From: Monoraphidium neglectum
Taxonomy: Eukaryota > Chlorophyta > Chlorophyceae > Sphaeropleales > Selenastraceae
DNA length: 24,471 bases
Direction of reading: 5' to 3'
Assembly (NCBI RefSeq): GCF_000611645.1
Contig: NW_014013285.1
Coordinates: 7,096 to 31,566, forward strand
Positions 21,701 through 24,471 of the stretch are shown here, piece after piece. Position 1 is the first letter of the stretch, and each line of letters opens with the position of its first letter. Position numbers and translations under genes: made by a program. The notes under the pieces were generated by a model, which was given only the letters and a program-made list of their open reading frames with translations, ran no database searches and had not been told where the DNA came from.

Positions 21701-22485
21701 GCCACACCTGGTGCGACGACGCACGCCTTGATGTCTGGTTCACCATGTGCCAAGCTGAGCGGCATGTGATGCATCCATTCCAACTCGCTGACTGTGCTAC
21801 GCCTGCCCTCCTGTCGCCCCGCAGGCGCCGGTCTCTTGCGCCGGGCCCACCGTCTGGGCAACTAGCTCCGCCACGCAAGAGGGCGTTGAGCTCGAGTATG
21901 GCGCGATCAAGCGCAAGGTGGGCTTGATCATGCATGCAGCATCGGTCGCGGCATACGCTGCCGGCCGCGTGCCGCCCCCGCTGGCTGCGGGGCGCTGTGC
22001 AGGTTTTTGTGGCGGCCGGTGGTGGGACACAGGGGTGTGGGGCGGCGAAAAGGTGCACCGTCCGCCGGTGCCTGTCGACTGCGCAAGTCAAGTGGAGGGT
22101 TCCTCGAGTCTAGGGCGCCCAGAGGCTGATTTCCATTCTGGTCAACCCTAAACCCTAGTGAACCTCTGCAGCTGCTGGTGTCCTGACGCCATCCACCCAA
22201 TTGCTGATCCATGGTGCGCTGCCGGCTCCCCTCACCTTCATCGCAGCCCCGCGTGGCGGCAAAAGACACACGCGCCCCCAACCAGCAGCTGCCCTGGGGG
22301 GTGCACCCGAGGGTGCAGCGGGACAAGCAGCTTCGGCAGCCGCATCAGGCGGTGAGCCACCAGCAGCAGTGGCAGCAGCACAGCCATGGCCGGCAGCACC
22401 AGCACCAGCAGCAGCTGCACGAGCACCAGCACCAGCAGCAGCGGCAGCGGCACCAGTACCACCACCAGCAGGAGCAGCAGCAGCC

Positions 22486-22539
<54 letters not shown>

Positions 22540-22777
22540 GCAGCAGCAGCAGCAGCAGCAGCAGAGACAGCTGAGGCAGCACCAGCAGCACCAGCAGCAG
22601 CCAATCAGGCATGGGGGTCGCCAGCCCCTCCCCCACCAGCTGCACGCCCAGCACGCGCGGCCGCCGCACTCGCAGCAGCCGACCCAGCAGGGCCAGCGGC
22701 AGAGTCGGGGCGTCACTGGCTGCAGCGCCCACCCCCACGCGGAGGTGTCGCCGCACCTGTGTGCAGAGCCTATATAG
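18712..22777 (+). CDS. Paralog P2: multi-exon protein with long polyglutamine exon
   Basis: Supported exons are 18712-18829 and 19087-19162 (in phase, ending TYSYGSVSSPR). Then come 20034-20132, 20409-20525 (VFNGVQMDAVHSNPLYNDDG, SRPSSPTKGM), 20832-20939 (SISSAAHTGVELGGDVST), 21066-21165, 21326-21398, part of 21455-21557, 21825-21917 (VELEYGAIKRK) and 22247-22777. Nearly all introns are GT-AG. The exons at 19362-20033 and 21455-21824 are unsettled. The last exon, in the phase given by its acceptor, is Gln/His-rich with a 17-CAG run, then reaches TAG at 22775. Codon usage stays coding-like after that TAG. Several exons match P1 in order and motif. No catalytic or membrane domain is visible in these exons. 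They look like a disordered tail of a larger protein whose N-terminal part may lie upstream. Function unknown. Confidence 0.5.
22146..22157. repeat. Interstitial telomere-type motif (telo-box)
   Basis: CCCTAAACCCTA, nearly two units of the plant-type telomere repeat CCCTAAA, in the intron before the P2 polyglutamine exon. Confidence 0.6.
22361..22606 (+). repeat. CAG-rich tract encoding Gln/His stretch in P2
   Basis: A long imperfect CAG/CAC tract has an uninterrupted run of 17 CAG at 22487-22537 and 8 more at 22541-22564. The phase set by the acceptor at 22246 and the third-position GC both choose Gln (CAG) over the also-open Ala (GCA) frame. Confidence 0.85.
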
Positions 22778-23272
22778 CAGCAGCGCCGGGCGGTGCCAAC
22801 GGCGCAGCAGGGGGCCAGCCAGCGGCGGCAGGGCGCGGCCTCGCAGCTGGGCGAGCGGCATCACCGCGCCGTGCAGGGCGGCGGCGGCGGCGGCCGCCGG
22901 GCGCCGTTCTACTAGCAGCCGCGGCAGGCGGGCAGCTGGGGCGGCGCACCATGCGTGCGCCTTGCGCTGCAAAGCGCCAGGCAGGCACACACGCACGGGT
23001 GGCCCACATCGATGCTGGCATCTTGCCTCCCTCTTTCCATGAGCATTACGCGACTGTATATGTGTCACTCAACGGGTCCCCTGACCTCTGCTGTTAGATT
23101 CTGGGTGGCATTCAGCGCTCGTGCGCGGATCTGTACTCATTTGAGCAGCTTCCTCCCATATTTGAACGCTGCTGTGGACAGCTACAAGCGCGCAGCAGGG
23201 AGCCTGGTGTGCCACTGGGAGGGACTCATGCATGCTTTGGAGGCAAACCCTCAATTCCTGCAGGGTTTATAG
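22778..23272 (+). other. Coding-like continuation of P2 frame beyond TAG
   Basis: In the P2 glutamine frame, the 45 codons between TAG 22775-22777 and the next TAG 22913-22915 have G or C in third position in 43 cases. They read as Gln/Gly/Arg-rich (QQRRAVPTAQQGASQRRQ, then GGGGGGRRAPFY). After the second TAG comes QPRQAGSWGG. The same frame stays open to a third TAG at 23270-23272, passing an acceptor-like TGTTAG at 23097. Its last part reads VDSYKRAAGSLVCHWEGL and NPQFLQGL. This may be extra spliced exons, readthrough or a decaying gene end. Confidence 0.4.
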
Positions 23273-24063
23273 CGGCCTGTGATCCGCGCTCATGCGCTTA
23301 GCTCGGCACGGCGTGCGGCCGACTTTCGTTTTGAACGTTTGACCCCTGACTGGCACAGCCGACGTACTCGCCAGCACCCCTTGCTGGCCTGGGGTGGCTT
23401 CTTTCCAAGCACGCCCTGAAAAAATGCGCTGCAAGAGCGCACGGGCTGCTGGACTGCCTGACTGGACTTTTTTCCTGTCAGAAGAGCTGCTCTAGCGCGG
23501 CGCTGTGGTTGGATGTGGCTGGAATTTGCCCTGCTGCACAGGCCGGCACGTAGAGTCCTAGCAAGCCAAGTACTCGGATAGCTGCCTATGCAGCAAAGTA
23601 ACAGACGGTCTCTCATGCACATCAACCGTCATATCACGCCTGTGGTTTTAAGTCACAGGCAAGGTTGGACACTTTTGAGTCCGCACCACCCGCAGCAGCA
23701 GTCTGTTGACGCGAGCAGCGCTATACAAAGCTTACGCACACTCACGCTGTGGCACCCTGCCGCACGACAAGCAGCCCAAAACACACAGGGAAGCAGGCTA
23801 CCAGGCCACCAACTCAGTGGCCGTGGGGTCACTCCAGGTGTCTACAATGAGAGGTTGCCGATCCACTGGAGGATGGGTGGTCGCATCGCAGCTGTCCCTG
23901 CATCACCATCTGTGGTGGCTGGCGGGTGTGGAAGGGCAGGGGCGGGCAGCCATAATCGGCAGCTGCTGCGACGTGGACGGGCCCGCCCCTTCTTGAGCAC
24001 AAGGCCTACTGTCTTGACCCGCACTGGGCTTGTGGTTGGCTGACTGGAGCGACAAATGAATGG
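23273..24063. other. No gene recognised
   Basis: Composition drops to that of non-coding DNA here. Open frames are short, in several frames at once, and without motifs. The right end is the 3' flank of the minus-strand gene at 24265. Confidence 0.4.
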
Positions 24064-24068
24064 TTACA
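24064..24068 (-). terminator. TGTAA poly(A) signal of the right-edge gene
   Basis: TTACA on the plus strand (TGTAA on the minus) lies about 200 bases after the TGA of the gene at 24265-24471, the usual place for an algal poly(A) signal. Confidence 0.65.
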
Positions 24069-24264
24069 GATAGGCATGAGGCTTTTGTGTTCTGGATTAA
24101 TGACATGGCAAAACAGGACGACCCGCCAGACTATGCAAGCAGTCATGAATTGCGACCAAAGTTGCAATGGTAGCGCCATGCCAGCACCCACAGCAAGAAA
24201 CGCAACAAGGCCTGCAAAAACTTCCGCACACTTCGCTCAAACGCCAGATGTGTGGGGCCCAGAA

Positions 24265-24471
24265 TCATGGGGGAGGCTTCCGCCGCGCCAGCAGCGCCCG
24301 CTCGCGCCAAGACAGCCCGCTCTGCGCCGCCCGCACCTCCTCAGCCAGCACGGCGCCGCCCCCGCCGCCGCCGCCGCCGCCCACGGCGCCGCCCGCACGC
24401 TCTGCCCTATCGTCCCGCAGCGCCTCGGTCGCGGCGCTTTCGCCGGCGCTGGCGCCCAGAGCACCCCCGCC
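24265..24471 (-). CDS. C-terminal exon of an unrecognised gene, partial
   Basis: On the minus strand a frame open from the window edge runs 68 codons to TGA (24267-24265). It reads ASAGESAATEALRDDRAERA, a Gly run, then AVLAEEVRAAQSGLSW and RERALLARRKPPP. Third-position GC is very high, and the ending is helical and basic like a genuine C-terminus. The TGTAA about 200 bases on supports it. The rest of the gene is beyond the right edge. The plus-strand Pro-rich frame over the same bases lacks a stop and is less convincing. The family cannot be named from this tail. Confidence 0.55.
   Translation of the reverse strand, partial: GGGALGASAGESAATEALRDDRAERAGGAVGGGGGGGGGAVLAEEVRAAQSGLSWRERALLARRKPPP

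Noticed and set aside
21555..21731. TAG at 21555 as another translated TAG, since the frame continues to TGA at 21729 with readable text
   Set aside because: Third-position GC after the TAG is about background and another frame is equally open, so it adds no real support to TAG readthrough.
20980..21927. 315-codon plus-strand frame spanning several P2 exons and introns
   Set aside because: It ignores good GT-AG sites and changes frame relative to the P2 exons that match P1. Stop-free length alone is weak evidence in GC-rich DNA.
22201..23097. 298-codon Ala-rich plus-strand frame across the CAG tract
   Set aside because: Third-position GC is clearly lower than in the Gln frame, and the acceptor phase from the preceding P2 exon selects Gln.

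Overview
The window looks like nuclear DNA of a GC-rich green alga (Chlorophyta). The signs are genes split by short GT-AG introns, high third-position GC in exons, Ala/Gln-rich low-complexity proteins with long CAG runs, and TGTAA poly(A) signals of the green-algal type downstream of several genes. One interstitial CCCTAAA telomere-type motif is also present. I see no bacterial operons, tRNA, rRNA or CRISPR array. Most exon structures below are hand-built from splice sites and phase and have no transcript support.

Layout, left to right: (1) 1-1138, minus strand: one long exon of an Ala/Gln-rich protein running off the left edge. (2) 2466-4188, plus: an intact four-exon gene for proteasome assembly chaperone 2 (PSMG2/PAC2), the only confident functional assignment, with its TGTAA at 4369. 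(3) 4748-5834, plus: an unrecognised four-exon gene of about 245 aa with a very short intron or a frameshift. (4) 5969-6950, plus: what looks like a decayed starch synthase fragment. (5) 6960-9442, plus: paralog P1, a multi-exon gene ending in a polyglutamine exon. (6) 10945-16170: a diverged tandem duplication of about 2.6 kb. Each unit carries, on the minus strand, a small gene for a Gln-rich coiled-coil protein with a SAP-like C-terminus, and each has a TGTAA signal at the same place. (7) 16233-18700: poorly resolved, with candidate exons only. (8) 18712-22777 or further, plus: paralog P2, with several exons collinear with P1 and a much longer CAG tract. (9) 24265-24471, minus: the C-terminal exon of a gene entering from the right edge, with its TGTAA at 24064.

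The features of most interest are these. P1 and P2 flank the tandem duplicate. Copy B of the tandem gene carries an in-frame TAG where copy A has Trp. The P2 polyglutamine frame keeps strong coding bias across two TAG codons, each directly before CAG. Every gene end I could fix with reasonable confidence uses TGA. Together these raise, but do not prove, the possibility of TAG readthrough or reassignment; pseudogenisation or unrecognised introns are the main alternatives. The genes do not form an obvious pathway.
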